Source of the DNA: Helicobacter_D ganmani
GTDB lineage: Bacteria; Campylobacterota; Campylobacteria; Campylobacterales; Helicobacteraceae
NCBI RefSeq assembly: GCF_965138225.1
Contig: NZ_CBCSAX010000008.1
Reading direction: 5' to 3' (one strand)
DNA: 64,000 bases
The position numbers were made by a program, and so were the translations under genes. Shown piece after piece: positions 8,015 to 17,087 of the stretch (position 1 is its first letter; every line of letters starts with the position of its first letter). Below the pieces are notes generated by a model, which did no database searches, was not told where the DNA came from, and saw only the letters and a program-made list of their open reading frames with translations.

Positions 8015-8574
8015 TGTTCAATGATGCAAATTTATTACTTTGGGGTGGAATCGGAATCGCCATCGTTTTTATTTTACTCATTGTGTATTTATATCTCAAA
8101 GAGGGTGAAAACGCCAAGCGCGCGCGTCGTTATGAAAAATCCATTGAGGAGCTTAACAAAGAAGTTTATCGCTTGCAGAAAAGAATCAAAGAGCAAGAAA
8201 ATGAATTGGAGCATTTTAAAACCCATATCAAAGCACAAATCTATCAAGACATGCGCTTGGAAATGAAAAATCTGTTAGATTCCAATTTACACACACAAAT
8301 AATGCCCATCAAAGTGGAAATGGAATCCCTCAAAACACAATGGAATGACTGCAAAAACAATCTTCGTGATTTAGGGGATTTAGAAAACAAAATCTTTCAT
8401 TTAGAGGAAAGATTGAAAGAATTTGTCTATACTCCAAGCAATCCTACAAATATTGATGAGGGGAGGATTATTTCAATGTTCAAAGATGGCTGGAGCGTGG
8501 ATTCTATCGCCAAAGAATTACGCATTGGTAAGGGTGAAGTAGAATTTACACTGAAATTTGCCAACTTAAATTAA
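8014..8574 (+). CDS. Membrane-anchored coiled-coil protein with C-terminal HTH-like segment
   Basis: 186 residues, function unknown. One N-terminal transmembrane helix (about 5-27), a basic stretch, then a long coiled coil (about 35-130, rich in Glu/Lys/Leu heptads) and a C-terminal helix-turn-helix-like segment (ISMFKDGWSVDSIAKELRIG). Membrane-tethered coiled-coil/HTH proteins of this type lie upstream of thrB in several Campylobacterota. The ATG overlaps the TAA of the preceding gene (taATGa-type coupling); thrB starts 9 bases later. Confidence 0.72.
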   Translation: MFNDANLLLWGGIGIAIVFILLIVYLYLKEGENAKRARRYEKSIEELNKEVYRLQKRIKEQENELEHFKTHIKAQIYQDMRLEMKNLLDSNLHTQIMPIKVEMESLKTQWNDCKNNLRDLGDLENKIFHLEERLKEFVYTPSNPTNIDEGRIISMFKDGWSVDSIAKELRIGKGEVEFTLKFANLN

Positions 8575-8583
8575 GGGAAAAGA

Positions 8584-9483
8584 ATGGAATTTCGCGTGCC
8601 TGCAACGAGTGCAAACTTAGGACCGGGCTTTGATAGTTTAGGACTCGCCTTAAATCTTTATAATCATTTTAGCCTCAAACCCTCCAAATTCACCTCCATT
8701 CAAATCCATGGAGAAGGCGCAAAAAATCCTAAATTACGCATAGATAATGTGTTTGTTAGAATCTTTAACGAGCAACTTAAAAAGCTAACAGGCAAAACTC
8801 TGCATTTTAAATTTACTTTTGACAATTCAATACCTATTTCGCGCGGTTTGGGGAGTAGTTCAGCAGTTATTATCGGAGCAATTAGTGCGGCTTTTAAAGT
8901 CGCTGGGATTCCGTTCCAAAAGCAAGAAATTCTAAATCTCGCACTTAATTACGAATCCCACCCCGACAATATTACTCCTGCCTGTATGGGAGGATTTAAT
9001 GTCTGTATGCTCACGCAACGTAAAAATGAAGTGCGTTTTATCCATTCGCCTTTGCCCGATTCCATTCAAGCGGTTGTAGTGATTCCAAATCAATCCATTT
9101 CAACCCACCTCTCACGGCAAACTTTACCCAAAAAATATAGCCAAAAAGATGCTGTGTTTAATCTTTCTCACGCAAGTGTGTTGGCAGGTGCTTTTATCAC
9201 GCAACATTTTGAATTATTGCGCGAAGCAAGTATGGATAGATTCCATCAATATTATCGTATGAAACAGATTCCATTGCTTTTTGAAGTGCAAAAATGCGCT
9301 CTCTCCTCTGGTGCATTAATGAGCACACTCTCTGGCAGTGGTTCAACTTTTTTTAATTTATGTTACAAAGACGATAGTGTGCGATTGCATAAAATCTTAA
9401 GCCAAAAATTTCCAAAACTCAAAATCTTAATATTAAATTTTGATAATTTTGGCGTCGTCTTTGATGATGAATTTAAGCTTTAG
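8584..9483 (+). CDS. thrB: Homoserine kinase
   Basis: ATP-dependent phosphorylation of homoserine in threonine synthesis. 299 residues, GHMP kinase superfamily: N-terminal PATSANLGPGFDSLG (residues 6-20), the ATP-binding glycine loop PISRGLGSSSAVI (about 84-96), and the C-terminal GHMP motif LSGSGSTFFNL (about 252-262). Preceded by AGGGAAAAG. Lies ahead of the ylxR-infB translation block, an arrangement shared with H. pylori and C. jejuni. Confidence 0.95.
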   Translation: MEFRVPATSANLGPGFDSLGLALNLYNHFSLKPSKFTSIQIHGEGAKNPKLRIDNVFVRIFNEQLKKLTGKTLHFKFTFDNSIPISRGLGSSSAVIIGAISAAFKVAGIPFQKQEILNLALNYESHPDNITPACMGGFNVCMLTQRKNEVRFIHSPLPDSIQAVVVIPNQSISTHLSRQTLPKKYSQKDAVFNLSHASVLAGAFITQHFELLREASMDRFHQYYRMKQIPLLFEVQKCALSSGALMSTLSGSGSTFFNLCYKDDSVRLHKILSQKFPKLKILILNFDNFGVVFDDEFKL

Positions 9484-9488
9484 CTTGT

Positions 9489-9494
9489 TATAAT
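9489..9494 (+). promoter_or_regulatory. -10 box immediately upstream of ylxR
   Basis: TATAAT in TTGTTATAATTAGAG lies only 9 bases ahead of the ylxR ATG at 9504, so a transcript from it would have almost no 5' leader. Confidence 0.45.
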
Positions 9495-9503
9495 TAGAGC
9501 TTT

Positions 9504-9749
9504 ATGTCTAATCCAATTAGAATGTGTATCGTATGTCGGAATCGCTTTCCACAAGCACAATTAATCCGTTTGCAATACAAAGATTCTGTGTTGAAATGCC
9601 ATCAAGGTGCAGGTAGAAGCTTCTATCTCTGCTCTAGTTGCAAAGAAACACCCAAAGCAAGTGATTCTATCGCAAAGATTTGTAAATTGGATAAAAAACA
9701 CAAAGAAAATATTAAGTTTGCATTAAAGGAGATTTTTCTGTATGGATAA
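9504..9749 (+). CDS. ylxR: YlxR (DUF448) family protein
   Basis: 81-residue small basic protein of the YlxR/DUF448 family, encoded next to infB in many bacteria and reported as an RNA- or nucleoid-associated regulator. Seen here: the CxxC start MCIVCRNRF and the signature GRSFYLCSSC. It overlaps infB by 8 bases. No ribosome site precedes the ATG at 9504; an in-frame ATG at 9522 would give MCIVCRNRF directly. It has its own -10 box, and the transcript may be leaderless or use the later ATG. Confidence 0.88.
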   Translation: MSNPIRMCIVCRNRFPQAQLIRLQYKDSVLKCHQGAGRSFYLCSSCKETPKASDSIAKICKLDKKHKENIKFALKEIFLYG

Positions 9750-12498
9750 AATCCGTATTAGTGAGATTGCTAAAGAACTAAGCAAAACAAGCAAAGAAGT
9801 TTTACAAAAAGCCCAAGAGTTAGGTTTTGAATCCAAAACTGCTTCTAGTAGCGTTACAACCGAGCAAGCGGATATATTATATAATTATATTTTATCTGGT
9901 GTAAATCCTGTTGCGCAATCTCAAGCGAAAGATTCTAAAGAAAGCAAAAAAACTGCAAAAACCAAAAAATCTACCGAAGAGACAAAAAGCAAAACACAGA
10001 AGAAAAACCAAGAAAAACCAAAAGCTACGGCAACCAAAACAACAGGCAAAACCTCTAAAACGCAAAAAGATTCCAAAACAGACACACCAAAAGCTAAAAA
10101 AGATTCCGCTAAAGCACTAGAATCAGACTTACAAATCCAAGAAGATGTTCAAAAAGTTATTCAGGAATTTCAAGATATTTTAGAAGTGCCAGCCGAGGAA
10201 TCTTTCCAAGAAATAGAAGAAGCCAAACCCACAGAATCCAACGCAAGCGAAAGCAAACTTCCTCCGCAAATCTCTCAAGAAAATCCTGCTATTAAACGCA
10301 CCGGATTAAGAATCATCAAAAAACGCGATGTGCGCGAAAGTCAAGAAGAAACACCAAAACTAGAATCCTACAAAGAATCTCCACGCACCTTGCAAGATTT
10401 GCTTGGCAACCTAGAGGACAATCAGGGACGCAACAAAGACAAAAAAAAGAAAAAAGACAAACCAAGTGTGCATACAAGCAAAAATTTGGGACAACAAAAA
10501 ATAGATTTACTAGACAATAGAGAATTTTATAGCTCCCACGACGATGACGAAGAAGATATTATTTTGTTTGACTTAAGCGTGCAAGATGAACGCAATATGG
10601 AAGAAGAAGATAATGAACGCAAAGCCACAACCGAGCGCATTAAGATTCAAAGACATAATCCCTTTATGGAGCAAGGTAGCACACGAAGGTCTAGTCGCAA
10701 AAAAGCTCCCAAAGCGCAAAAAACACAAGAAACAATTAGCGGTATTGTAAAGATTCCAGAGGAAATTCGCGCCTATGAATTTGCTGAAAAAGTTGGTAGA
10801 AGCACAAGTGAAGTCATCAAAGTGCTTTTTGGTCTTGGAATGATGGTAACCAAAAATGACTTTTTAGAAAAAGATGCAATTGAGATTCTAGCTGAAGAGT
10901 TTGGAATCCAAATAGAATTAATCAACAATGCAGAAGAGCTAGATTACACACAACTAGAAGAGAACAATGACAATGAAAAAGACTTGATTACGCGTGCGCC
11001 AGTTGTTACAATTATGGGGCATGTTGATCACGGCAAAACTTCCTTGTTAGATTACATCAGAAATACCAAAATAGCCCACGGAGAAGCGGGCGGAATCACA
11101 CAGCATATTGGTGCTTATACGATTAACAAAAATGGCAAACAAATCACTTTTATTGATACTCCCGGACACGAAGCATTCAGTGAAATGCGTGCAAGAGGGG
11201 CGCAGGCAACTGATATTGCAATCATTGTAATTGCCGCAGACGACGGTGTGAAACCCCAAACAATTGAAGCCTTAAACCACGCTAAAGCTGCCAATGCTCC
11301 TATTATCATTGCAGTAAATAAAATTGATAAACCAGAAGCAAACCCAGACAAGCTCAAAGCAGAAGCTGCGGAACTCGGTTTTACTCCGCTAGAATGGGGA
11401 GGAAATTATGAGTTTGTCCATATTTCCGCTAAAAGTGGAGAAGGAATTGATGACTTGCTAGAAACGATTTTATTACAAGCAGAAATTTTAGAACTTAAAG
11501 CCAATCCTAACAAATCTGCGCGTGCAGTTGTGATTGAAAGTAGCCTTGAAAAAGGCAAAGGACCTGTTGCCACATTGATTGTCCAAAATGGAACTTTGCA
11601 TATAGGGGATAGTATTATCGCTGACACTGCTTTTGGGCGCGTTCGAGCTATTAGTGATGATTTGGGCAAATCCATTCACAGCATTCCTCCTTCAGGCGTG
11701 GGAGTAATCACGGGCTTAAATGAAGTGCCACCTGCTGGCTCTATCCTCCTTGCGGTAGAAAATGACAATATTGCACGAGATTATGCACAAAAACGTGCGG
11801 CACACTTGCGTCAAAAAGAACTTTCGCATTCTACAAAAGTTTCTTTTGATGAGCTTAGCTCTATGGTAGCACAAGGGCAGCTCAAAAACCTGCCCGCCAT
11901 TATCAAAGCAGACACACAAGGAAGCTTAGAGGCAATTCGCGGAAGCTTAGAAAAACTACAAAACGAGGAAGTGAAAGTCAATATTATTCATAAGGGTGTG
12001 GGCGGAATCACAGAAAGCGACTTGGCTCTTGCGGGGGCAAGTGCGAATTGTGTGATTTTAGGATTCAATGTGCGTCCAACAGGAAGCGTAAAAAATAAGG
12101 CGAAAGAACTTGGAATCCAAATCAAAACCTATTCCATTATTTATTCGCTTTTAGACGATATTAAAGCCTTGCTTGGCGGCTTGCTCTCACCTGTTTTAGA
12201 AGAAGAAAACACCGGACAAGCGGAAGTGCGCGAGACTTTCAATATTGCCAAAGTCGGAACGATTGCCGGTTGCTTCGTAACCGATGGCGTAATTCAAAGA
12301 GGAATCAAGGTGCGCTTAATCCGCAATGGTGTCGTGATTCATAATGGCAACATTACTTCACTCAAACGTTTTAAAGATGATGCACGCGAAGTGGCAAAAG
12401 GCTTTGAATGTGGAATTATGCTAGAAGATTACAACGACATTCAAGTCGGCGATGTCTTTGAAACCTATAAAGAAGTGGAAAAACAAAGGACGCTTTAA
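9742..12498 (+). CDS. infB: Translation initiation factor IF-2
   Basis: GTPase that brings fMet-tRNA to the 30S subunit. 918 residues: N-terminal IF2_N domain (IRISEIAKELSKTSKEVLQKAQELG), a long Lys/Glu/Ser-rich linker (about 55-330), a second IF2_N-like domain (about 335-390), then the G domain with G1 GHVDHGKT at residues 426-433, G3 DTPGHE, G4 NKID, and C-terminal domains II-IV. Overlaps ylxR by 8 bases and shares its final base with the rbfA ATG, so the block is translationally coupled. Confidence 0.97.
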   Translation: MDKIRISEIAKELSKTSKEVLQKAQELGFESKTASSSVTTEQADILYNYILSGVNPVAQSQAKDSKESKKTAKTKKSTEETKSKTQKKNQEKPKATATKTTGKTSKTQKDSKTDTPKAKKDSAKALESDLQIQEDVQKVIQEFQDILEVPAEESFQEIEEAKPTESNASESKLPPQISQENPAIKRTGLRIIKKRDVRESQEETPKLESYKESPRTLQDLLGNLEDNQGRNKDKKKKKDKPSVHTSKNLGQQKIDLLDNREFYSSHDDDEEDIILFDLSVQDERNMEEEDNERKATTERIKIQRHNPFMEQGSTRRSSRKKAPKAQKTQETISGIVKIPEEIRAYEFAEKVGRSTSEVIKVLFGLGMMVTKNDFLEKDAIEILAEEFGIQIELINNAEELDYTQLEENNDNEKDLITRAPVVTIMGHVDHGKTSLLDYIRNTKIAHGEAGGITQHIGAYTINKNGKQITFIDTPGHEAFSEMRARGAQATDIAIIVIAADDGVKPQTIEALNHAKAANAPIIIAVNKIDKPEANPDKLKAEAAELGFTPLEWGGNYEFVHISAKSGEGIDDLLETILLQAEILELKANPNKSARAVVIESSLEKGKGPVATLIVQNGTLHIGDSIIADTAFGRVRAISDDLGKSIHSIPPSGVGVITGLNEVPPAGSILLAVENDNIARDYAQKRAAHLRQKELSHSTKVSFDELSSMVAQGQLKNLPAIIKADTQGSLEAIRGSLEKLQNEEVKVNIIHKGVGGITESDLALAGASANCVILGFNVRPTGSVKNKAKELGIQIKTYSIIYSLLDDIKALLGGLLSPVLEEENTGQAEVRETFNIAKVGTIAGCFVTDGVIQRGIKVRLIRNGVVIHNGNITSLKRFKDDAREVAKGFECGIMLEDYNDIQVGDVFETYKEVEKQRTL

Positions 12499-12881
12499 TG
12501 CAAGACATTAAGCTTGCTCGCACACAATCTTTACTGAAAGAGATTCTACCAAGTGCATTAGCAAACCTCAATGACACGCGCCTAAATTCTCTCAATGTAA
12601 TAGAGGTTAAATGTTCGCGTGGTAAATATTTTGCCGAAGTTTTCCTAAACGCTCCTTTTGCAACCCAACAAGAAAAAGCAGAGATTCTAACCCAACTCAA
12701 AAAAGCACGCGGAATTATCAAGGAATATTGCTTAGAAGAAACGGGCTGGTTTCGTTGTCCAGACTTCAAATTTAGCTTTGACACAACCTTAGAACAAGAA
12801 AATCGTTTGGATAAAATCTTTGATACACTCCAAAAAGAGCGCGAAAGCAAACAAAAGGGGAAAAATGACACTTGCTCCTGA
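12498..12881 (+). CDS. rbfA: Ribosome-binding factor A
   Basis: 30S maturation factor acting on the 5' end of 16S rRNA. 127 residues, single KH-like domain: starts IKLARTQSLLKEILPSAL, central VKCSRGKYFAEVF, and LKKARGIIKEYC in the second helix, close to the usual RbfA pattern. ATG overlaps the infB stop by one base, and its 3' end overlaps the rimP start. Confidence 0.9.
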   Translation: MQDIKLARTQSLLKEILPSALANLNDTRLNSLNVIEVKCSRGKYFAEVFLNAPFATQQEKAEILTQLKKARGIIKEYCLEETGWFRCPDFKFSFDTTLEQENRLDKIFDTLQKERESKQKGKNDTCS

Positions 12882-13323
12882 TTTAGAAATCAAAATCAAA
12901 ATATTAATAGAAAGTCTAGGTTTTACTCTTTATGATATTTTTAATATTAAAGAAAATGAGAATCAGATTTTGCGTATTTGTATCACAAAGTCAAATAGAG
13001 AGGATTCCGCTAGTGTAACACTTGAAGATTGCCAAGAAGTAAGCCTTGCTCTTTCGCCTTTGCTAGATGTTGAAATGCCAAATTCTGAAAAGTATTTTTT
13101 AGAAGTTAGTTCACCCGGAATTGAACGCACGCTTAGAACCCTTGCACATTATCAAAACGCCATAGGAGAACTTGTCAAAATCAAAACCATAGACAAAAAA
13201 GAATTCAAAGGCAAACTTTTACAAGTGAATCAAAACACTCTTACCCTAGAAGATACTCAAGCAAATATGCAAATAATCCCACTAGAGTCTATCAAAAAAG
13301 CTCAAACCTACTTTGAATGGTAG
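12865..13323 (+). CDS. rimP: Ribosome maturation factor RimP
   Basis: Assists 30S subunit assembly. 152 residues from the ATG at 12865, chosen because AGGGGAAAA lies just upstream and the protein then begins MTLAPDLEIKIKILIESLG like other RimP proteins; an upstream in-frame ATG at 12820 would add 15 unrelated residues inside rbfA. Family motifs: DCQEVSLALSPLLD and YFLEVSSPGIERTL (usually LEVSSPGxxRPL). Confidence 0.93.
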   Translation: MTLAPDLEIKIKILIESLGFTLYDIFNIKENENQILRICITKSNREDSASVTLEDCQEVSLALSPLLDVEMPNSEKYFLEVSSPGIERTLRTLAHYQNAIGELVKIKTIDKKEFKGKLLQVNQNTLTLEDTQANMQIIPLESIKKAQTYFEW

Positions 13324-14408
13324 TCTCTCACGTGCAAAATATAGGCACAGATGAATTTTATTTGAATCTTTGCTTGCAAAGTGCGTGGCAAAACCAACTC
13401 ATCACACTGCCAAATCCCGCTGTAAGCGCACTCATATTAGACCAATATGGCACAATTTTAAGCCTAGAATCGCACCAAGAATGTGGCAAACCACACGCAG
13501 AAGTGCTTGCTCTTCAAAAAGCCTATGCAAAACTAAGCGGCGATTGTGAAATCTTGCGACTAAGCGATTCTGCGCAAATCCATCAGTATTTGCTCAAATG
13601 CTCCCAAAATCTTTTTAATAAGACTACGATTTATGTCAGCCTAGAACCTTGCGGTAGTCATAAATGCGGTAGAACTCCCTCTTGCACAAGTCTTTTAAAA
13701 GCACTAAAACCAAAACGTATTATTATTGCCACACAAGATAGAAGCCAAAACGCTAAAGGCGGGGCGGAGGAACTAGAACAATGCGGAATCCTTGTAACAA
13801 AAGCTTGGGAAACAAAAAACTTAACTTCCATTCATCAATGCGCAAACTCTCTCTTGTATCCCTTCAATGCCCTGCAAACAAAAGGGCGATTCTTACTCTA
13901 CAAATATGCTTGCAGGCTAGATGGTAGCATTAATGGCGGACAAATCAGCTCAAAAGCAGCCCAAAGCAAAATGCACGATTATCGTGCAAAAGCAGATTTT
14001 TTGCTCCTTTCTGGCAAAACAATAAGAGAAGATAAGCCGACACTTGATGCAAGATTTGCAAGTTTGGAATCCAAACGCCCTCCAAATATCTTAATATTAA
14101 CGCGTGATAATAATTTCTCTACTGATGCACCACTTTTTGATATACCAAACAGAGAGGTAAAAATATTAAATCAAATAAACCCTACATTACAAAATATTAA
14201 TGGGTTTATAATGTGTGAGGGCGGAGCAGAACTCCTAAGTGCATTACAGCCACATATAGATATGCTTCTTGTGATTTTACAACCAAGCTTTAATGCAGAT
14301 TTTACTCTCACAATGCACCTAAGACTTTCCTTTCATCTTGTCCATAGTATGCAAATAGGAGAAGATTTGTTTTTATGGCTTTTACCCAAAAATCAACCAA
14401 TGCTTTAA
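13317..14408 (+). CDS. ribD: Riboflavin biosynthesis deaminase/reductase RibD
   Basis: Bifunctional enzyme for the second and third steps of riboflavin synthesis. 363 residues. The N-terminal deaminase domain shows the zinc ligands in GKPHAEVLAL (about residues 54-63) and in SLEPCGSHKCGRTPSC (about 107-122). The C-terminal reductase domain starts at about residue 193 (LLYKYACRLDGSINGG) with SGKTIREDKPTLD, and is shorter and more divergent than in E. coli. The ATG overlaps the rimP stop, so it is the last gene of the thrB-rimP series. Confidence 0.92.
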   Translation: MVVSHVQNIGTDEFYLNLCLQSAWQNQLITLPNPAVSALILDQYGTILSLESHQECGKPHAEVLALQKAYAKLSGDCEILRLSDSAQIHQYLLKCSQNLFNKTTIYVSLEPCGSHKCGRTPSCTSLLKALKPKRIIIATQDRSQNAKGGAEELEQCGILVTKAWETKNLTSIHQCANSLLYPFNALQTKGRFLLYKYACRLDGSINGGQISSKAAQSKMHDYRAKADFLLLSGKTIREDKPTLDARFASLESKRPPNILILTRDNNFSTDAPLFDIPNREVKILNQINPTLQNINGFIMCEGGAELLSALQPHIDMLLVILQPSFNADFTLTMHLRLSFHLVHSMQIGEDLFLWLLPKNQPML

Positions 14409-14469
14409 TTCTTTGCATTTGTATCCCTAATGAGCAAAACAATCCGCTGCGTCCTTTGCAAGATTCCAT

Positions 14470-15369
14470 TTATTGCTTGCTTTGCTCCAAAACATATTCC
14501 TCAAATTTTAACAAAATTGGATTATGAAGCTGACTTCGACGCTTAAGCGAATAAAAAGATTGCTCTAGGGGTAAATTTTTAATTTTAATGGGGAATAAGA
14601 CTTTATTTTCTAACTCTTTTCTAATAGCAATTTCAGAAAAGACAGACAATGCGCCCTCACAAATCACCAAATCCTTAATTGCTGTTGTGCAATTTAGCTC
14701 AATAAAAATTGGAATCTCAACCCCGAGTTTTGCCAAAGCACCCACAAATTGTTCCCTCTGCCCCGAACCATATTCTCTCAAAATCCACATCTTGTCTAGT
14801 AAATCCTTAATGTCCCTTGTGCGCGAGGCGAGAATAAAATCATTGCTCGCCACAATCAAAGAATCCGTATGCAACATTTCACTCACCAACCCTTCGGTGC
14901 TCGCATATTGCGAAGAAATATCTCCCTCTACAAGTGCCAAATCCACCGCACCTTTTTTGATTTGTTCAAAACATTCCTTAAAATGGGCAACCTGTAATTT
15001 CAGCCTAACTTTTCTGTGTGTTTTGGCAAACTCAAAAACAATTTTAGGCAAAAAATATTCACTAATTGTATGCGTTGCAACAATACTTAATTCTCCTGTA
15101 ATCTCTTGAGAATCTGTGCGCTCCAAACTCTCAAGACTTGCATAATATCCTTGCACTACCTCTAGCCACATTCCGCCTAGAAATAATGCTCTTGAAGTTG
15201 GCACTAGCTTCTTTCCAATGCGTTCAAAAAGCGGAAAACCCGCAAGTTTTTCTAATCGCTTCACCACTATGGATACATTAGGTTGTGAGATAGAGAATCG
15301 TTCGGCTGTTTGTGTAGGACTTTTACTCTTTAACAAATCTAAAAATATCTCTAAATCCTTAATTTTCAT
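14470..15369 (-). CDS. LysR-family transcriptional regulator
   Basis: 299 residues from the ATG at 15369. N-terminal winged helix-turn-helix (MKIKDLEIFLDLLKSKSPTQ, then SQPNVSIVVKRLEKLAGFPLFER, residues about 1-60), linker helix, then a two-lobed effector-binding domain (about 90-290). The start was chosen over the upstream in-frame ATG at 15387 because AGGGGTGCAAA immediately precedes it. Overlaps the rsmD stop by 11 bases, so it is co-transcribed with rsmD. Target genes and effector are not evident; LysR proteins often regulate divergent neighbours, but here the neighbour is convergent ribD. Confidence 0.9.
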   Translation of the reverse strand: MKIKDLEIFLDLLKSKSPTQTAERFSISQPNVSIVVKRLEKLAGFPLFERIGKKLVPTSRALFLGGMWLEVVQGYYASLESLERTDSQEITGELSIVATHTISEYFLPKIVFEFAKTHRKVRLKLQVAHFKECFEQIKKGAVDLALVEGDISSQYASTEGLVSEMLHTDSLIVASNDFILASRTRDIKDLLDKMWILREYGSGQREQFVGALAKLGVEIPIFIELNCTTAIKDLVICEGALSVFSEIAIRKELENKVLFPIKIKNLPLEQSFYSLKRRSQLHNPILLKFEEYVLEQSKQ

Positions 15370-15967
15370 TTTGCACCCCTGATTCAAAATAGCTCAAAGA
15401 ACTCCTACCAAATTTCTTCGTTTTTATGAGCGTAAAACTACCAATATGCGTTGGAATCTCCAAAGAGGAAATATGCTCCAACACAAGCAAATCAAAAAGA
15501 TTTTTATCCAAATCCTCTATCATTTGATAACATCTTTCGTAAATATCTTGCATTGTGTTGCGCACATTAAAAGGTGGGTCAATATATCCAATACTAGGGG
15601 ATTTCAATATTTTCAAAGCAAGCTTATAATGATTAAAAGTATCGCCCAAGAAGACACGATAGTTTTCATTGTTTTGACAAGTACTTTGCAAATTTGCTTT
15701 TAAAATCTCGCAAGCCTTTTTATCACTCTCAAAAAACAATGCAAATCTTGCTCCACGACTAAGTGCTTCTATCCCGATACTTCCGCTCCCGGCAAAAAAT
15801 TCTACAAAACTTGCTCCCACAATGCCACTATTTAAAGTATTAAAAAACGATTCCTTTAGAATTGCTTTAGAAGAGCGCGTCGTATCCAAAGAAGCCATTT
15901 GCAACTTGCGTCCCTTATAGATTCCACCTAAAATTCTCAAGGTAGATTTGGGAGGATTTTTAAGCAT
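15359..15967 (-). CDS. rsmD: 16S rRNA (guanine966-N2)-methyltransferase RsmD
   Basis: Rossmann-fold SAM-dependent methyltransferase, 202 residues from the ATG at 15967. Motifs: LRILGGIYKGRKL at the N-terminus, SAM-binding FFAGSGSIGIEALSRGA (about 60-76), and the catalytic IDPPFN (about 129-134). The longer frame from 16036 would begin inside the upstream gene; the chosen ATG overlaps its stop by 8 bases and follows AAGGGC. Confidence 0.93.
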   Translation of the reverse strand: MLKNPPKSTLRILGGIYKGRKLQMASLDTTRSSKAILKESFFNTLNSGIVGASFVEFFAGSGSIGIEALSRGARFALFFESDKKACEILKANLQSTCQNNENYRVFLGDTFNHYKLALKILKSPSIGYIDPPFNVRNTMQDIYERCYQMIEDLDKNLFDLLVLEHISSLEIPTHIGSFTLIKTKKFGRSSLSYFESGVQNEN

Positions 15968-16436
15968 TTTTGCCCTTATAATGCTCCAAAACAATCGTTT
16001 GAATTTCTTTTGCAAAACTGCGTAAAACTTCCTCAATTTTCGTATTCAAATCAGAATTCTCAAAAAGAGGCGGAATCTCTTGCTTTAAATTATCCAAACG
16101 ATTAAAATCACCAAAACCACTAGAGCTTGACTTAATAAAATCCTCTCCTTGCAAATCCTGATAACTCCTAGATTCCTCATTTTGCGATTCTTGCATTGCT
16201 CTGCCTCTGATTTTTCTATCAAAAGCCTCTAGTTCTTGTAGTAGAATTTCTCGCGTAAAAGGAATCTTAAGGTTTGCCTCCTCAAAATCTCCGATTAAGA
16301 ATACAGGTTTTTGGGATTCTACAAGTTGTGTCGCGACGACAAAATCACAAAGCTTATAACTTGTAAGATATTCCTTTAAATACATCTCCAAACTGCGGTC
16401 TAACAACAAAGAATCGCAAATCAGCGCAATTTTCAT
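15960..16436 (-). CDS. Conserved hypothetical protein upstream of rsmD
   Basis: 158 residues, cytoplasmic, not recognised. The N-terminal part (about 1-70) looks alpha/beta: MKIALICDSLLLDRSLEMYL, then VATQLVESQKPVFLIGDF. The middle (about 85-130) is polar and probably flexible, and the C-terminal 25 residues form an amphipathic helix (IEEVLRSFAKEIQTIVLEHY). First gene of a minus-strand operon with rsmD and the LysR gene; transcribed divergently from aroQ. Confidence 0.75.
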   Translation of the reverse strand: MKIALICDSLLLDRSLEMYLKEYLTSYKLCDFVVATQLVESQKPVFLIGDFEEANLKIPFTREILLQELEAFDRKIRGRAMQESQNEESRSYQDLQGEDFIKSSSSGFGDFNRLDNLKQEIPPLFENSDLNTKIEEVLRSFAKEIQTIVLEHYKGKNA

Positions 16437-16464
16437 AATAGAATCCTTACAAAATATTTTATCA

Positions 16465-16470
16465 ATTATA
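16465..16470 (-). promoter_or_regulatory. -10 box for the hypothetical-rsmD-lysR operon
   Basis: TATAAT on the minus strand (in CGCTATAATTGA), 29 bases ahead of the ATG at 16436. It pairs with the divergent aroQ promoter in the same intergenic region. Confidence 0.5.
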
Positions 16471-16523
16471 GCGGAATCTTTACAAAAATTTTAGAATTTT
16501 TATCAAGCTTAAGCGCAAAATTC

Positions 16524-16551
16524 TTGCATTTAGAATCTTTTTTGCTATAAT
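16524..16551 (+). promoter_or_regulatory. Promoter of aroQ
   Basis: TTGCAT (16524-16529), 16 bases, then TATAAT (16546-16551); the predicted transcript start near 16558 leaves a short leader with AAAAGGAGC before the ATG at 16576. Confidence 0.6.
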
Positions 16552-16575
16552 TTAAAAATTTTAAAAGGAGCAAAA

Positions 16576-17070
16576 ATGAAAGCAATGGTAATCCAAGGTC
16601 CCAATCTCAATATGCTAGGGATTCGCGACCCGCGTATCTATGGACCAGCAAAGCTTGAAACAATCCACCAAAACATCAAACAACACGCTGAACAAATCGG
16701 CTTAGAGGTGGATTTTTTTCAAAGCAACTTTGAAGGCGAAATCGTAGATAAAATCCAAGAATGCTTAGGACAATACGATGGAATTATTATCAATCCCGCC
16801 GCTTACTCACACACTTCTGTTGCGATTCGGGACGCAATTTCTGCTGTCAATTTACCAACGATTGAAGTGCATATTAGCAATATCCACTCAAGAGAAGATT
16901 TCCGACACAAAAGCTTAACTGCTGCGGTATGCGCTGGCGTTATTGCGGGCTTTGGTCCAATGGGTTATCATCTTGCTTTACAAGGACTTGTTCAGATTCT
17001 CACTGAATTAAACGCAATCAAAGAAGCGCGCAAGCAAGCGGCTGCACAAAACGCACAACCCCAACAATAA
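16576..17070 (+). CDS. aroQ: 3-dehydroquinate dehydratase, type II
   Basis: Third step of the shikimate pathway. 164 residues, dodecameric type II enzyme. Seen: QGPNLNMLGIRDPRIYG (residues 5-21, containing the Asn/Arg/Tyr active-site region), IINPAAYSHTSVA (about 74-86), EVHISNIHSREDFRHKS (about 97-113, catalytic His). The C-terminal 15 residues are Ala/Gln-rich and extra. First gene of the block running into the flagellar genes. Confidence 0.96.
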   Translation: MKAMVIQGPNLNMLGIRDPRIYGPAKLETIHQNIKQHAEQIGLEVDFFQSNFEGEIVDKIQECLGQYDGIIINPAAYSHTSVAIRDAISAVNLPTIEVHISNIHSREDFRHKSLTAAVCAGVIAGFGPMGYHLALQGLVQILTELNAIKEARKQAAAQNAQPQQ

Positions 17071-17087
17071 CACCCTAGGAGGGCAAA

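Noticed and set aside
12820..12864. Longer rimP start at 12820
   Set aside because: The added residues lie within rbfA and do not resemble RimP; the ATG at 12865 has a strong ribosome site and the expected N-terminus.
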